A DNA stretch of 64,000 nucleotides from assembly GCA_034440635.1 (NCBI GenBank), contig JAOTON010001526.1, forward strand, positions 1,993,001 through 2,057,000. Reading direction: 5' to 3'. The notes beneath the pieces were generated by a model, which ran no database searches, was not told the DNA's origin, and saw only the letters and a program-made list of their open reading frames with translations. Shown piece by piece: positions 23,662-36,429 of the stretch. Origin of the DNA: Lepas anatifera (Eukaryota; Arthropoda; Thecostraca; Lepadidae). The number at the start of each line of letters is the position of its first letter. Position 1 is the stretch's first letter. A program made the position numbers and the translations under genes.

Positions 23662-23792
23662 CATAAGCGTCGCCACAGGCAAAAAGTGGGGGGGGGGCAG
23701 CCAAACTTCAAACTGACACTGACAAAAACTTTCCAGGTTAGTACCAAATACTGTTCTAATTTGGGCTCCTCGTTGCCTTCTGGAGCGGCTGG
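23662..23792 (-). repeat. dispersed repeat, member 2 of a pair
   Basis: Reverse-complement counterpart of 12472-12601, carrying CATAAGCGTCGCCAC, TTAGTACCAA and AATTTGGGCTCCTCGTTG. Eleven kb separates the two. Confidence 0.7.
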
Positions 23793-23869
23793 CTATAAGT
23801 ATGTTCGGTTTTCTCCCATTTTTACTGAGATTAGGAAATTTTGGGCCAACAAGTAGGGGGCCAGGCCTC

Positions 23870-23970
23870 CCTGGCGCCCCTGTTTACACTCCATGGCGTG
23901 TTTACACTCCATGGTTCCAATATGGCCGCACCAGCCAACGATATGCATGTATGCTTTTGGTATTGTTAAA
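23870..23970 (+). repeat. dispersed repeat with 18-bp internal tandem duplication
   Basis: GTTTACACTCCATGG appears twice, 18 bp apart (from 23882 and 23900), then CGATATGCATGTATGC, as in 21439-21527. Confidence 0.6.
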
Positions 23971-26900
23971 CAGCAATATGTAATTGTGCTATCACTGTAT
24001 AAGTACAGAAGAGGAAGGGTGCTGTCCCAGTTTAAGGGGGCGCATTTCAACATTCGAAAGGACACTATTGTTTTCCTTATCAGTGTGTTTAATTTACTGC
24101 TTTACACAATCAACCTAGTAAGTGGGTGCTAACAAGTATTCAGCAAAATGAACAACAACCATAGCGGAATGGGGAATAGGCCTTCAGGCACTCAGAACTA
24201 GAAAGACAGTCATACCAATGGAGGAACTCCAAAGGGCTGGGGACTATTGGGACAGGATTAGAACCAAACATGGTCCCCAATTTGCATGCAGAAAATGACC
24301 TGTTCTTCATACTATTCGTTCTTCATACTATTTGTACACCTGGAGCCTGAACTGAAATAAGCTAGATGGCACTGTAGTTACCAAAATTTCCTAAGCCAGC
24401 AACCGAAATATTCGTGCATAACGGTAAATGATTGGACTCTTCCTATAATAAGTGGTCAGTAGTGACTGTTAATACCCCATGTTATGTTAGCTTAGTGTAA
24501 TAACTTACTGGCAGATATAAGTAGCACATTCGATTAAAGGCATTAGCCGTGACTCACATGACGAGCACTGCGGCCTAGGATTGCTCTGATCCGATTTCGG
24601 TGGCATTAGCCCTGCCTCGTACTCTTATTAGTGGGAAAAGAATTACTCGTACCAAACCGCAAGGCAAATCACGTTTAGCTCGCCTCTAGACATGTTTTTA
24701 ACTTATCACGTCGGTGTGTGGGATGCTGAGGGAATATTTGGGCAATTACCGCTACCACAGGAAACCGAAAGCGATCAAATATAACCTGGATTGGACGTGA
24801 CCCAAGCTGTGCATGCCGCATTATGTTTTTGCCTCTGTCAAAGTGGTTGCTACCAAAGCTTACGGACCGTCATGTATCATCCACAGCCAGCCATGTCACG
24901 GTCGAGTATCACTGATAATGGGCCTTTTCATGATTGCCCTGCTTATTATGCTGGTCAGATGTCAGTTTTATGACACCCTGTGAAGCATCCAAGACAACCA
25001 TGATTTGCGTTCAAACGAACTCAATTTTACCTAGAGTGGTAAAGGGCTCAATATCTGATCAGGCAGAGATGATGAAATGCCACAAGGATCCAGGCTCCTT
25101 CTTGACCATGCGATATTATTTTAGAAACCATATTTTGGCTCCTATACGACCACAGAAAATTCTCAGATTATGTTAATCGAATACTATTCCTACGAATTTC
25201 TCGGGGTGCACCTACAGTCATGTATACGGTTAACCAACATCCTGTAACAATATTGCTTAAAATGTTCGGGCACTGATACGAAAAAGACAACAAACACTTT
25301 CTTGAATCTCGAAGGATCTCATTTCAAACGTATTGAGAGTCTAAACATGCATTTTTATGTTATCAAATACATTGTATCGGGCGTTTGGGCTGATCGATGC
25401 CGCGATTAGGCCTTGGCCTTCAGTACCAATAGCCGGAAGGGGGAGGGAGGATAAGCTTTGGTCATGTGTTTGTTTTGGTCCTGTATGGAACATGCATTTG
25501 TATTTTTACGATGCTAAGAATTATTGGGATCACCTTATGTGCAGCATTCGGAAAGAGGCCTAATGAAGAGGGTCGTTATTTTATAATCATCACCCATATA
25601 GTAGTGATGACGTTAATTACCGGAATGACACTGGATTCCCAGCATTGTGGAAAATACTTTACACAAGTGCTTTGTTTCCCAGATGCACCATCAGCTCCAT
25701 AGCTCCAACAATTTATATGTTTTTTTTCTTCTTGAAATATGAATAATTATCGATATCTTCGAATTCGCGTAAGCATCCTTGGTTAAGCTTTTTTGCATAG
25801 ATGGCTTTATTTTCCCAACAAAATAATAACAAATGGGGTTTAGTTTAGTGGGAGGGGGAATGAAACAGAAAGATATGGATAAGAACTGTATTATTTTTTA
25901 AAAGTATGTAGTAGGGTTTAGGTGATGTAAACTTTAAAGACCTTTTCAAAATAAATAGCAAATCAAAGAAAGCTTAGATATCGAGACAATACATTTCTAG
26001 ATAGGTATGAACTCATTTATTCAAAAGGGCAGACAAGCAAAGGAAATATGGGCTATTCCAACCTGTTTGCTGTACAAAGCACTTCAGGCAGCGGCTTCAA
26101 AGGAAGATAGATGTAGGATTTCACTACGGGAAAAGACTCTATGAAGAGACTCAAGAGCCACCAATATGCAATCTGGGGAGAGCATTTGGGCATTACGAGG
26201 ATACCTGATGCTAATTTGTGGCTGATTATCTAATAATGAATGATTATTTAATGCTGACTGCTGAATACCCTTGGTGCTAATTTGGGGAATTTTTATGGCC
26301 TGGGTGTTTTAAAATCATGATAGTAAAGTAACGGATACAATTTCACTAGAGGGGTGCCACTGTCTGAAGGGATAGAGGACGGAAAAATAGTCGGATGGGA
26401 AGGGAAGGTACAGCCGACAATGGAAGGGTGGCCAACAATTTAAAACATTGTATACCTTCGCCAAGTGTTTGCGGTACCGGTAACATTTTGACATCAACAT
26501 TCAGTTGCCCGTAAAAGGCAATTTCGGCGTTGGGCTGTTTACAGGAGTTTTGCAGGCATTTTTCTGTTCATTAAGGCAGGCTGCGTTGCCAAATTTGAAC
26601 GGTCGGCGTGCACCAGCGGCGCCTTCGCGGACCTACTTGGATGCAACTGTTCCCTTCGGCTTTCACGGCACGACCGTGACATCACGCAACGACCTAAGTG
26701 GTTACACAACTTTTCCTTCTGGCCCACGGTAGAAGTTAACGAAACCCACTGTCTGGTCAACGATGATTGTCTTCTTGTAGACGTTTCCTCTGCTCAACGA
26801 AGACATCTTTGGCTCCATGCCCCTTCCCTACCCGCCAGGATCTGGCTCACTTAGTCTCCCACAAAATTCCGTCCACGATGTACTTTATATAATTCAGGCA

Positions 26901-27612
26901 TCGACCCATCCTCGCTCCACTTTTGAGGTACAAGCTTCTTGCCAAAATCTTAAGGCTACGACTGAGATCCATTGCTCCTGTTCATTGTGCTCAATGTATT
27001 TTACCCCAACCGAATAAATTACGTACAGAAAATTCGCCAACATGTGTAGAAATATCAACTAGACTACTAATTGTATTTCTTGCCGAATAAGGTGACAACA
27101 AAACAATTCAATCTCCTGCTACAGTGGCACTAGTTCGGAGACCGATCCATCATCCTATCAAGAAATACAACGAAAAAGGTTCGGAATATTAGCACCCATC
27201 AGACAATGCTGAGGAACGTTTCTGGACAGGGAGGAATCCGGTAAGATATGAACAGCAGAGTTTGCAGTGTTTATTATGGGGGAAATCAGCCTAAATTGTC
27301 TGTAATTAAATAAAAACACACTCAATAGTAGCTAAAGTTTGAGGTTGTGAGCACAATCTTCTAGTTTTCCGCTGTGAAGGTAGCTGCGAAAGAAAACAAT
27401 AATTTCTTGGAAAAAATCTGCCCTCCGCATCCGCATACGATTATCGCCACGGAAATGAGTTATAAGTTTTACTCTGCCTTTATAACATCTCCAACAGGCC
27501 AGCTGCCCAACTGCAGGGAGTGCGGGTGTAGATATTGTTTAAGGCGCATTTTCCAAGGGCTCCCCGGGCTAGCTGGGACACAGAAAGGTGCAGTCCGCGG
27601 TGGGGTTAGAAC
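23971..27612. other. intron, nothing recognised
   Basis: 3.6 kb without a supportable feature. Only short low-complexity runs (a T-run at about 25720) are seen. Confidence 0.35.
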
Positions 27613-27774
27613 TAGTGGCGGATACCGGGGGGGGTGAAGGGCTCCAGTCCGCCCCCCCGAAACGTCAGTTTCTTTAGTTAATACATAGCCGGAGGCTATT
27701 CCGAGGCAATGGCAGGGGAAACTCGAGCCTCGTAGCCGCTCCCTCCCCTCAATGAATTATTGGATACGCCACTG
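27613..27774. mobile_element. hAT-like MITE (CAGTGGCGGATCC family)
   Basis: 162 bp, with left end TAGTGGCGGATACC and right end GGATACGCCACTG. The interior matches the family (GGCTATTCCGAGGCAATGGC). The flanking octamers GTTAGAAC and ATCAGAAG agree at only 5 of 8 positions, so the target duplication is weak and the copy probably old. Confidence 0.75.
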
Positions 27775-29294
27775 ATCAGAAGCAACGTTCCGTGCAGTCT
27801 CGGACTGAAGTCACATGATCACCTCTAGACTTTTCGGCCAGCCATTTCCGGTAATGTGGATGGCATTGATGCGGCAGAGACTAACTGACATCCCTTAAGG
27901 TCCAATCAGGTGGATTTAAATCCGGTTGCACAAATTCATAGAGGAGTAACTGTAGTTTTATGGCATTCCACGTGCCTGTACGGAAAATGAGTAATAAAAC
28001 GCGGGAATTGACGTGAAGATACCATCAAATCTTCATTAAATCAAACTTAATTATTAATGAGCTTGACCTTAACAGACAATTAAATGTCCCCAAAAAGCAA
28101 TCATGGTGAAATAAATGGTATTACCCATTACCTGCGAGCACAGGTTCTACATGCCAGGCCAAGTACCCACTATATGCACCAATAACAAACCACTAAAGGG
28201 AACGAGGCGAAGCGGCGTCATAATAGACGTGAACGTTGTTTTGTGATCTGGGAGTTTAATTTTGCGTTTCATTGTCGGCCATCTGGTCGTTTGTATCGTT
28301 TTCGGTAATATTGGAACTCTATGGAACTCTTGCAGGGCTACTAGACTTATATGCAGCTAGAGCCGGGAGTGTTGTTTCTCGTGTTATCTTGGTTCCTTTT
28401 TAGGTGTAGTGAGTTCCAAATGGTGGAGGATTAATGCTGCCAGTGAATGGATTGTAGAGGCGGACTATATGGTGGGGTGATAATATTGTGAGCTTTGACA
28501 ATACATCTGATATCGGAAAAAAACAAACAAACCACTAGGAAAAACATGGTTATATTAATGGCAAAGGTCAGGTTTCCATTTCGTATAAAACATTTCCAGA
28601 AAAATACAGATTTCCCTACTTTAATACGTTGCATTCCTTATAAATGTTAATAAGGTTCAATCTCGGCAATGGATGAGCCAGGCTTTTTAACAACGAGGCG
28701 CTTACGTTGCTCGAGCAAGCCCAACACGGGAAGTGCTTGTGGTGTGTCGAAGACTTCGCCACTCTTGTAGCTAAAAGGACAGACAATAGAAAAACGCAAC
28801 ATTATATTGCAAAACATCAGGTCCGAGAAGAGTACCTTTATGAGTGAAAAGCCCTATTGCCCGTACTTTGTCCCGTGATAAATGCCAGCGAAGGTGATGG
28901 GGAAGACAGCCAGGTCCAGGGCCTCAGTTTAAAAGTTATTCATCCCTTTGGTCCCGAGGTCCCCACACCGGGACCTGATACTGTTCCATGTCCATGTCGG
29001 TAAACATGACATGGTCGGTCCATGTCAGTATAAATCGTGCTGGTACCAGCTGAGCCTGTGCAGATGCTTTACCGGGATTAGAGGAGATCGGATGATCCGC
29101 CGTGTTCCCTAAGATCGCTGGCCTAGCAATGTTCCACACGGAAGGTCACACAAGTACATGGACCAGGTGCAGATGAAGGTGTCAGATATCATCCGATGAT
29201 CGTGCCGGACCAACTTCAGTGATTACTTTATTACAGAGTTATCGCATTCTGACTCGATACAACATGGTACAAACGGCAATGGAGAACCAGGGTG
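27775..29294. other. intron, nothing recognised
   Basis: Unique-looking sequence. 28030-28060 has closely spaced TTAAT/ATTAA words. No exon or repeat boundary. Confidence 0.35.
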
Positions 29295-30672
29295 GTAGTG
29301 GAACGAGAACTGAGCGGGGCACAGAGAGGCAGAAGCAGAGCTGGGCCCAGGGCAGCAGGAGCAGAGAGTCTGAAGCAGAGTGGGGCTCAGGGCAGCATGA
29401 GCAGAGAGTAGAGTGAAGCAGAGCGGGACCCAGGCGGGAGCAGAGAGGCAGAAGCAGAGCTGGGCCCAGGGCAGCAGGAGCGAGAGTCAGAAGCAGAGCG
29501 GGGCTCAGGGCAGCATGAGCAGAGATCAGAGAGTCAGAAGCAGAGCGGGGCCTAGGGCAGCAGGAGCGAGAGTCAGAAGCAGAGCGGGGCTCTGGGCAGC
29601 ATGAGCAGAGATCAGAGAGTCAGAAGCAGAGCGGGGCCCAGGGCAGCAGGAGCGAGAGTCAGAAGCAGAGCGGGGCCCAGGGCAGCAGGAGCAGAGAGTC
29701 AGAAGAAGAGCGGGGCCCAGGGCAGCAGGAGCGATAGTCAGAAGCAGAGCGGGGCTCAGGGCAGCATGAGCAGAGATCAGAGAGTCAGAAGCAGAGCGGG
29801 GCCCAGGGCAGCAGGAGCGAGAGTCAGAAGCAGAGCGGGGCCCAGGGCAGCAAGAGCAGAGATCAGAGAGTCAGAAGCAGAGCGGGCCCAGGGCAGCATG
29901 AGCAGAGAGCAGAGAGTCAGAAGCAGAGCAGGGCCTAGGGCAGCAGGAGCGAGAGTCAGAAGCAGAGCGGGGCTCAGGGCAGCAGGAGCAGAGATCAGAG
30001 AGTCAGAAGCAGAGCGGGCCCAGGGCAGCATGAGCAGAGAGCAGAGAGTCAAAAGCAGAGCGGGGTCCAGGGCAGCAGGAGCAGAGAGTCTGAAAAATAT
30101 CAGGGCCCAGGGCAGCACGAATAGGGAGTCTGAAGCAAAGCTGGGCCCAGGGCAGCAGAAGCAGAGAGCAGAGAGTCAGAAGCAGAGCGGGGCCCAGGGC
30201 AGCAGGAGCGAGAGTCAGAAGCAGAGCGGGGCTCAGGGCAGCAGGGGCAGAGATCAGAGAGTCAGAAGCAGAGCGGGGCCCAGGGCAGCAGGAGCGAGAG
30301 TCAGAAGCAGAGGGGGGGCTCAGGGCAACAGGGGCAGAGATCAGAGAGTCAGAAGCAGAGCGGGGCCCAGGGCAGCAGAAGCAGAGAATCTGAAGCAGAG
30401 CGGGGCCCAGGGCAACAGTAGCAGAGGGTCAGAAGCAGAGCGGGGCCCAGGGCAACAGTAGCAGAGGGTCAGAAGCAGAGCGGGGCCCAGGGCAGCGGGA
30501 GCAGGTCTGTAGTAGAGCGGGGCCCAGGGCAGCAGGATCAGAGTCAGAAGCACAGCGGGGCCCAGGGCAGCAGGGGCAGAGAGCAGAGAGAAGCAGAGCG
30601 GAGCCCAGGGCAGCAGGAGCAGATAGCATAGAGTCTGAAGCAGAGCGGGGCCCAGGGCAGCAGGAGTAGAAA
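29295..30672. repeat. 1.4-kb minisatellite, 39-48-bp units
   Basis: Tandem units of the form AGCAGAGCGGGGCCCAGGGC AGCAGGAGCG AGAGTCAGA. Two main length classes (about 39 and 48 bp, the longer with an extra CAGAGATCAG) are intermixed. Continuous frames of up to 286 codons on the + strand and 113 on the minus are repeat artefacts rich in Arg, Ser, Ala and Gln. The edges degrade towards 30672. Confidence 0.97.
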
Positions 30673-30879
30673 GACTAGCACAAGAATTGGTGGGCGCAGA
30701 TAATTAATGTACAGATCTGAGACGGTAGGTACATACTGTCCGATGCATCTATCAGTATCTAACAGTATATGGCGCCTGCGCCAAAACCAGAAAAAATTAG
30801 TATCGACAAAGAAACCGCAACAATCCTCGGTAACCATGCGACGGGCAGGCCAAACAGAGGTGCCCGTATACCGGATCAG

Positions 30880-31640
30880 CGTCTTCGCGGCTGCAGCAGG
30901 GCAGATGCGGTGGAGAAGAAGGTAGACAGGCCAGGCAGCGACTGGGCCGGCGGGACGCGCGCCGTGCCGGCTCCTCTCGGCTGCCGTGTATACTTACCTA
31001 CCATTACCCGACGCTCGTGCGCCGGCACCGCCAAGCTCAGACGGCCATTATATACCGCTTACCGCCATTAATATCATGTCGGACCAATTAATATCACAGT
31101 CATCCAGCGAGATCGCCGGCGCCCGATGATACGCATTAGGTGAGCATTTGAATGCGTGACGGCTCTGGGCAGTCGCATGCTAGCTGTAATTCGGACAAAT
31201 AGTGTGTAATCTGGCTGATACTCAGCATACCTTTTCATTACGTCCGCTGGAGGCCTGTCGTTATGTAATGGCTCTCGTCACTGTAATCTGTATCATTGCT
31301 GGCCGACGCATTCGTAGGTAGCCGAAGGCGACGCGGCAAAATGCTGAGGCGCTCTTTCGGCGACGCCTCCGGCGATGAGCCTCAGCCGACTCAACCCACA
31401 CACAACCACCAGATCCACGGACAGCGCTGTTCGCTGATGGCCCGGACCTGGATCTGCAGTGTCCATCTGCACCGCCTGCACAGAACGTGACGCTGTTGTT
31501 TCGGTATTGGATTTTGATGGACGCTGGTCGGGGCCAGATGGGCGAGCCAGAAGCGGCATGTGCTGCAGCTGAAATCCCCCCGGCAATGGCTGCCCCGGCA
31601 AAACGGGCGCCGGCATTACGAACAACGCAGCTAAATGTCT
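30880..31640. promoter_or_regulatory. GC-rich island with AATTAATATCA words
   Basis: GC-rich unique block between two minisatellites. It contains a closely spaced pair of TTAATATCA words at about 31068-31095 (CATTAATATCATG and CAATTAATATCAC), followed by CCGATGATACGCATTAGG. This repeat-free, motif-dense texture suggests a constrained module. Confidence 0.3.
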
Positions 31641-31904
31641 GGACGAGTAAGAAGCTGGACTGGGTATTTAGGACATGGCCAAATTAGACAGTTGTGAAAA
31701 TAGTTTGCCACCCAAATATTTAAAATAAAGACTTCAAAAAATGACGTCAAATACAAATTACGCCTTTAGATCATATCAAACATTGTTTTTATTTAAAAAA
31801 AACTTTTTCGTTATTCTGTTAGCTGGGCAGTTGGGCTTTAGTACACGCTTATCGTGACAACATGCCCCGCCCTGCCTGGTGCTGTCTGGGCCTGCTTTGC
31901 TGTC
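31641..31904. other. intron, nothing recognised
   Basis: AT-rich spacer before the next tandem array. Confidence 0.3.
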
Positions 31905-32370
31905 CACCCTTGTCGCCTGGACCTGCTCCACCCCTCCCTCTGTCGCCTGGACCTGCTCCGTCTCTCTCCCTAACGCCTGGACCTGCTCCGTCACTCTCCC
32001 TGTCGCCTGGACCTGCTCCGTCTTTCTCCCTTTCGCCTGGACCTGCTCCGCCTTTCTCCCTGTCGCCTGGACCTGCTCCAACCCTCTCCCTGTCGCCTGG
32101 ACCTGCTCCAACCCTCTCCCTTTCGCCTGGACCTGTTCCAACCCTCTCCCTGTCGCCTGGACCTGCTCCAACCCTCTCCCTGTCGCCTGGACCTGCTCCG
32201 GCCCTCTCCCTGTCGCCTGGACCTGCTCCAGCCCTCTCCCTGTCGGCTGGACCTGCTCCGGCCCTCTCCCTGTCCTGACCTGTCCTGCTCTCTGTGCCCG
32301 GCCCTGCCCCGGTCCTCTCTCTGTGCCCGGCCCTGCCCCGGTCCTCTCTCTGTGCCCGGCCCTGCTCCGG
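31905..32370. repeat. C-rich minisatellite, exact 30-bp period
   Basis: About 12 copies of a 30-bp unit (CGCCTGGACCTGCTCC plus AACCCTCTCCCTGT) run in strict register to about 32280. A related unit with TGTGCCCGGCCCTG follows to about 32370. Because 30 is divisible by 3, all frames stay open and give long spurious proteins on both strands, including a 404-codon minus-strand frame. Confidence 0.97.
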
Positions 32371-32960
32371 CCCTTTTCCTGTCGCCTGGCTCCGCCGCTG
32401 CAAACCTTCTCCGATATGCAGAGGCCGTCAGGCAGAGGGCATCTGGGCGGCGGGGCGCGGACATCTGGGCAGCGGCGAGTGCTGCAGGGCCGTCGACAGG
32501 GCCCTGCCCTCCGCCTGCCGCCGCCGCCGTTTTCCAGATGGCCCGTGGCCGATACCATTGCACAGCGCGCCGCTACCACCAGGATTGATGGGAGAGCGAC
32601 ATGCTGGGAATACCAACACCCTGATATCCGCTGCTTGCACGGATACACCGGTTGCCGTTTTGTACCGCGTCCGAGGCTATTGTTGTGAGGAGCTGTCGGC
32701 AGTTTTAACCATCTGGCGCTGAACATGCGATCGGCCCGCATGCAGGCCGGCTGCTTTGTAGGCTGGGCAGTGTCCTCACTTGTCCCTTTGTGTACAGTCG
32801 AGCATGGATTCTGCGGCCGGCCAGTCCAGTTCGGTGTGTGAGAGTGCCGAGTGTCACAACAGTGTGAACGCTGGCTGTCCATACAATGAGACGGACCGGC
32901 CGCAAAAACCATCGATAGCCATCGCAGCAGCCTGGCCGGCACGCGACAACGAAACAGTTT
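32371..32960. promoter_or_regulatory. GC-rich island next to minisatellite
   Basis: High-GC unique DNA, CpG-containing, no repeat. Possibly regulatory, possibly only compositionally similar to the adjacent array. Confidence 0.18.
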
Positions 32961-33120
32961 TACTTCAACGCATCGGAACAAGGTGCCCAATCGTTTTTTG
33001 GGTATTCATGGCCAGGAAAAGACGTTTGCATGAACCGTTGTTGGCCTTTTCGCCCGCGCATGCATTGATCTGAAGAGTGCAAACGCTATCACAAGATGGT
33101 TGTAATTTCGGACGCGATGA

Positions 33121-33176
33121 AAAAGAGGGGGGTGAACGGAAGGACAGAAGGAGAGGGAGAGAGAGAGAGGGGGGTA
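33121..33176. repeat. purine-rich (GA/GGA) low-complexity tract
   Basis: About 55 nt almost purely of A and G on the + strand, ending in a (GA)n run and GGGGGG. Confidence 0.85.
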
Positions 33177-33364
33177 ACAAGTGAAGATGACAGCACCAGC
33201 AAGAGCAAAAAACAAAAATCCGTGGAATAAGCATATTAGAAGAACTATACACATAGATTAGAAGTGCGTGCAGGTTTTGCTGGCGACGGATGACACAAAA
33301 TATAAGCCATGTCAAAATGTCCTGGTTCAAATTTTTCCAATCAATATCCTACCTACACTTTGAG

Positions 33365-33780
33365 CACACAGCTGTCTGCCCATGGCTGATCGCGGAGGCA
33401 GTGTCTGGGACCACCCGCGCGTCGGCGGGCGCGCAGTCGGCCCCTGGTCGGCCCTGCGCGCCGCGCACCGACCTCCTCATTTACCTCCGAAGACGCTTAT
33501 CGTGGCCGGTAATTCGAGATTTATCACCCAGCCGTCGTGTAAATCGTGCTGATGTTCCGATGAGAAATCGCCGTAATTAGCCATTCCACTGGCTCTGGCG
33601 TCGGGCCCTAATGGAGTCTGCGCGCACACAAGCCAGCTAATGCTTCAATCCAGGGAAGCTTTGTCTGGCAGCTCGGCCTGCTTATTTGGTTATTGGTGAC
33701 CCCGCAGCTTCCAGCTGACTCTGAGCTTTATTGATGGCTGGCAGTAAAGGGAATTAGTTTCAATGTGGCGCTGAATGCTC
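33365..33780. promoter_or_regulatory. candidate intronic enhancer
   Basis: Repeat-free block where GC-rich pieces alternate with homeodomain-type words: GGTAATTCGAG, CCGTAATTAGCC, GCTAATGC, GGGAATTAG and CTTTATTGATGG (Hox/Exd-like). It also has CAGCTGACTC and ACCAGAC-type words. Among the islands it is one of the most enhancer-like in texture. Inference only. Confidence 0.32.
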
Positions 33781-34173
33781 TGTCCAGTAGCCTACTGCAC
33801 CAGAAAAACTACCTAAGTAACAAAAACGTAAGTTCAGTAGCGGTGGAGGGCCGGGTTTAAGAGAGAGGGTCGGGGGGTGCCAACATGTACTTTTCAACCC
33901 ATTTTTTCAGTCAACGTCATAGGGTTAGCATTACAATTTCGCGTTTAGAGGGGGAATGGTGCCTCGGTACCCCCTAGGTCCACCGCCTATGCCTGAGTTG
34001 AATATTTACCTAGGTGTTTTTTTACCAAATAATGGACAACTTGGATAAAAATGCATAAACGAATAATTTTCATGAGGACACTAACCACAATCTTCCTCAG
34101 CTGCATCAAATAGTTAATGTCAATGAAGTCACAACATTGTTATCAGCTGTATAACAGTGATAGATAAGTATTC
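33781..34173. other. intron, transposon debris
   Basis: 33840-33990 contains G-rich and CCCCCTAGG words resembling degraded MITE DNA. Nothing else. Confidence 0.35.
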
Positions 34174-34314
34174 ACATTCGAACCTACACAGTAGATGTAC
34201 GCGTTTCAACCGTAATCTTCATCAGCATCTAAAGGATGAAAGATCCCTCATCCCTTAGATGCTGACGAAGACTATGGTCGAAAGGCGTACATCTGCTGTG
34301 TTGGTTCAATTGTT
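34174..34314. repeat. small fold-back element, arms about 58 bp
   Basis: The arms at about 34181-34238 and 34249-34306 are reverse complements with scattered mismatches (AACCTACACAGTAGATGTAC versus AACCAACACAGCAGATGTAC on the opposite strand) around a very short loop. No target duplication is evident. Confidence 0.8.
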
Positions 34315-36429
34315 ATCAACGTTTAAGTTATTCCCCCGGAAATTTTCCTAGAACAAAGAAAATATTGAAATGAAAGTCCTAAAACTGCAGACGCTTGCGC
34401 TAGCAATAATACAAGTAAACAGCCCCTGGTCACGAGCCGTCAAGATGTGGCATCACCACGGCGCAAGAAAATCCGTCTTCGTACATACCTTCAACATTGG
34501 AACTTTGCCAAGTTTGGAAGTGTTTTGTTAAGCCCCAAAACGCAATAGGCACCCTTTGGGCCTATCTGCAAGCTTTGGTATTTTTGGTTTTTAGAAACTG
34601 ATCCTTAACTTGTCAAGTTTAGATTTGGTAGTCTAACTACCGATTGATTACCCCCTCCTTTGCAAATTCCCGATTCGAGTTCTAATTACCTTAGAAAAAG
34701 ACCCTACAAAATAGAGGAGAGGATTTCCTTCAAATACCTGAAGTTGTTTCGGGCATTTGCAAAGGAGGAATCAGTTCATTCATTGCACTGATATCATATT
34801 AAAGGAATATTGCATTTAGTGGCACAGTTCATTTGACTACACCGCAGTGTTGCGGTGGCAATTTGGTTCTAATAAATTAGTGACGTATTAATAAAAGTAA
34901 TCTTCCTAGACATAGGATGTATTGAACGAAACCAACTTAAGTTGAAATATTAACTACATAATATTAAAATAATAATATTATACATATATTTATTAAACAT
35001 AATATGAACTGTCTTAAAAACCAAAATATTACAGCGCTGCGGCGCATGATTTCTCATGAACGTACCGTGTTCTCCATGTATCTTCAAAAATAAGTAAAAT
35101 ATTGAAGCTGCGCATGGTCAGCGCGTCCTGAAGACATTTAACACAAGGTAGGTCAATGATAACTATGCGCCCAATTTATGTGATATCCAGGTATTCAAAC
35201 CACAAAAAGATCTTTGAACTTTTGATTTATGTCTATTACATATCAATAATGACGCTCCAAATTGCATGTAATCCTTTCGAATAGCAATCCATTGCAACAC
35301 AGTACAAAAACACCAATCATTTCTTATGGACATTGCAACCCCGAAAAGCTTCCCAAACATCCATGCATAAACGCTAAAAATCGTTCATGTTCCCGTGGTC
35401 TGATTTTCACAATTACATTATCTCTGAGTTGGGCAAGGTCCCACACAGTAGAGAAAAAATCAATAAGTGGCCAAAGCCTACTGCAGTGTGATGGCACGTC
35501 ACCTTTCGCCAACATCGCCTTCCCCTATGACCACACCATAGCACGTCACTCTACGGCCAAATACCTCCCTCTTCCTCGGCGAGTGATATCATTTATGAAC
35601 AGCCCCTAAAACTTTATAAGTTTTCTTTCTACTTTTTAAGATTTGATGCTCTTCCAAACATATGAAAATATATTTTGCAAGACCTCATCGCTTGACACAA
35701 TGGCTGACCTCCGGTTGATTTTGCCTATAGGGGTTCGACTCAATACTGAAATTTAGTACTAAAGACCCGCTCTGTACTAGAGATCATGAATCACACTTTA
35801 AGTACCGTTTAAATTATGTAACCTGATTTATAATGTTATATAGAATGCCGTTTAAAATTGATTTGACCCTTATGGGTTGTTTGAACACGGAGCAAAGCCT
35901 TCAATTACTGTTCGGAGAAGAAGAATGATTTAATAATGATTATGTGGCTAAATTGTCAATAGCTGGACGTCTTGCTGTGAAATAACATATGACGATGCAG
36001 CAAATCCAAATAATACGATGGGTTCATAAATATTTACTTGTTCTCGTAATGCAAAAGGTCCATTGCCCAAGAGCCGCAACGGCAACAATATCATTTTTGG
36101 AACGGAACGTGCCAAATGTTTCACAGCTGCATCTCACGCGTTAACGTCACGCGCATTTCGTGAAACTAACTGAATCCACTGCCGGAAATGAGGCGATAAT
36201 TGCACTTATATGGCTGCCGTTCTACCGAGTTTCGTTCATTGCGTCAGTTATTGTGTATTATGTAGGGTCACACTGGCGTAAAAAGGTCAACATCGCCTAC
36301 CTTACGGTGGCAGCGCGCACCGCCGGATGCTTTCAGCGCCCTAACCTACACATTGTCGCGCTGTCACCGGCAGTAAATCTGGTGCCACTGCATCCATTCT
36401 AGAACCTCGTTTCTTGTCGATACCAAATT
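34315..36429. other. AT-rich intron, nothing recognised
   Basis: 2.1 kb of AT-rich DNA with an AATATTA-rich stretch at about 34950-35000. Small open frames near 35163-35609 overlap on both strands and are uninformative. Confidence 0.35.

Noticed and set aside
29601..30461. 286-aa Arg/Ala/Gln-rich repeat protein
   Set aside because: It is the translation of a minisatellite with irregular unit lengths. The frame shifts between units, which a real repeat protein would not tolerate.
31776..32990. 404-aa minus-strand protein, the longest open frame in the window
   Set aside because: It is open because of the 30-bp repeat register and GC-rich flanks. There is no domain, and other frames there are equally open.
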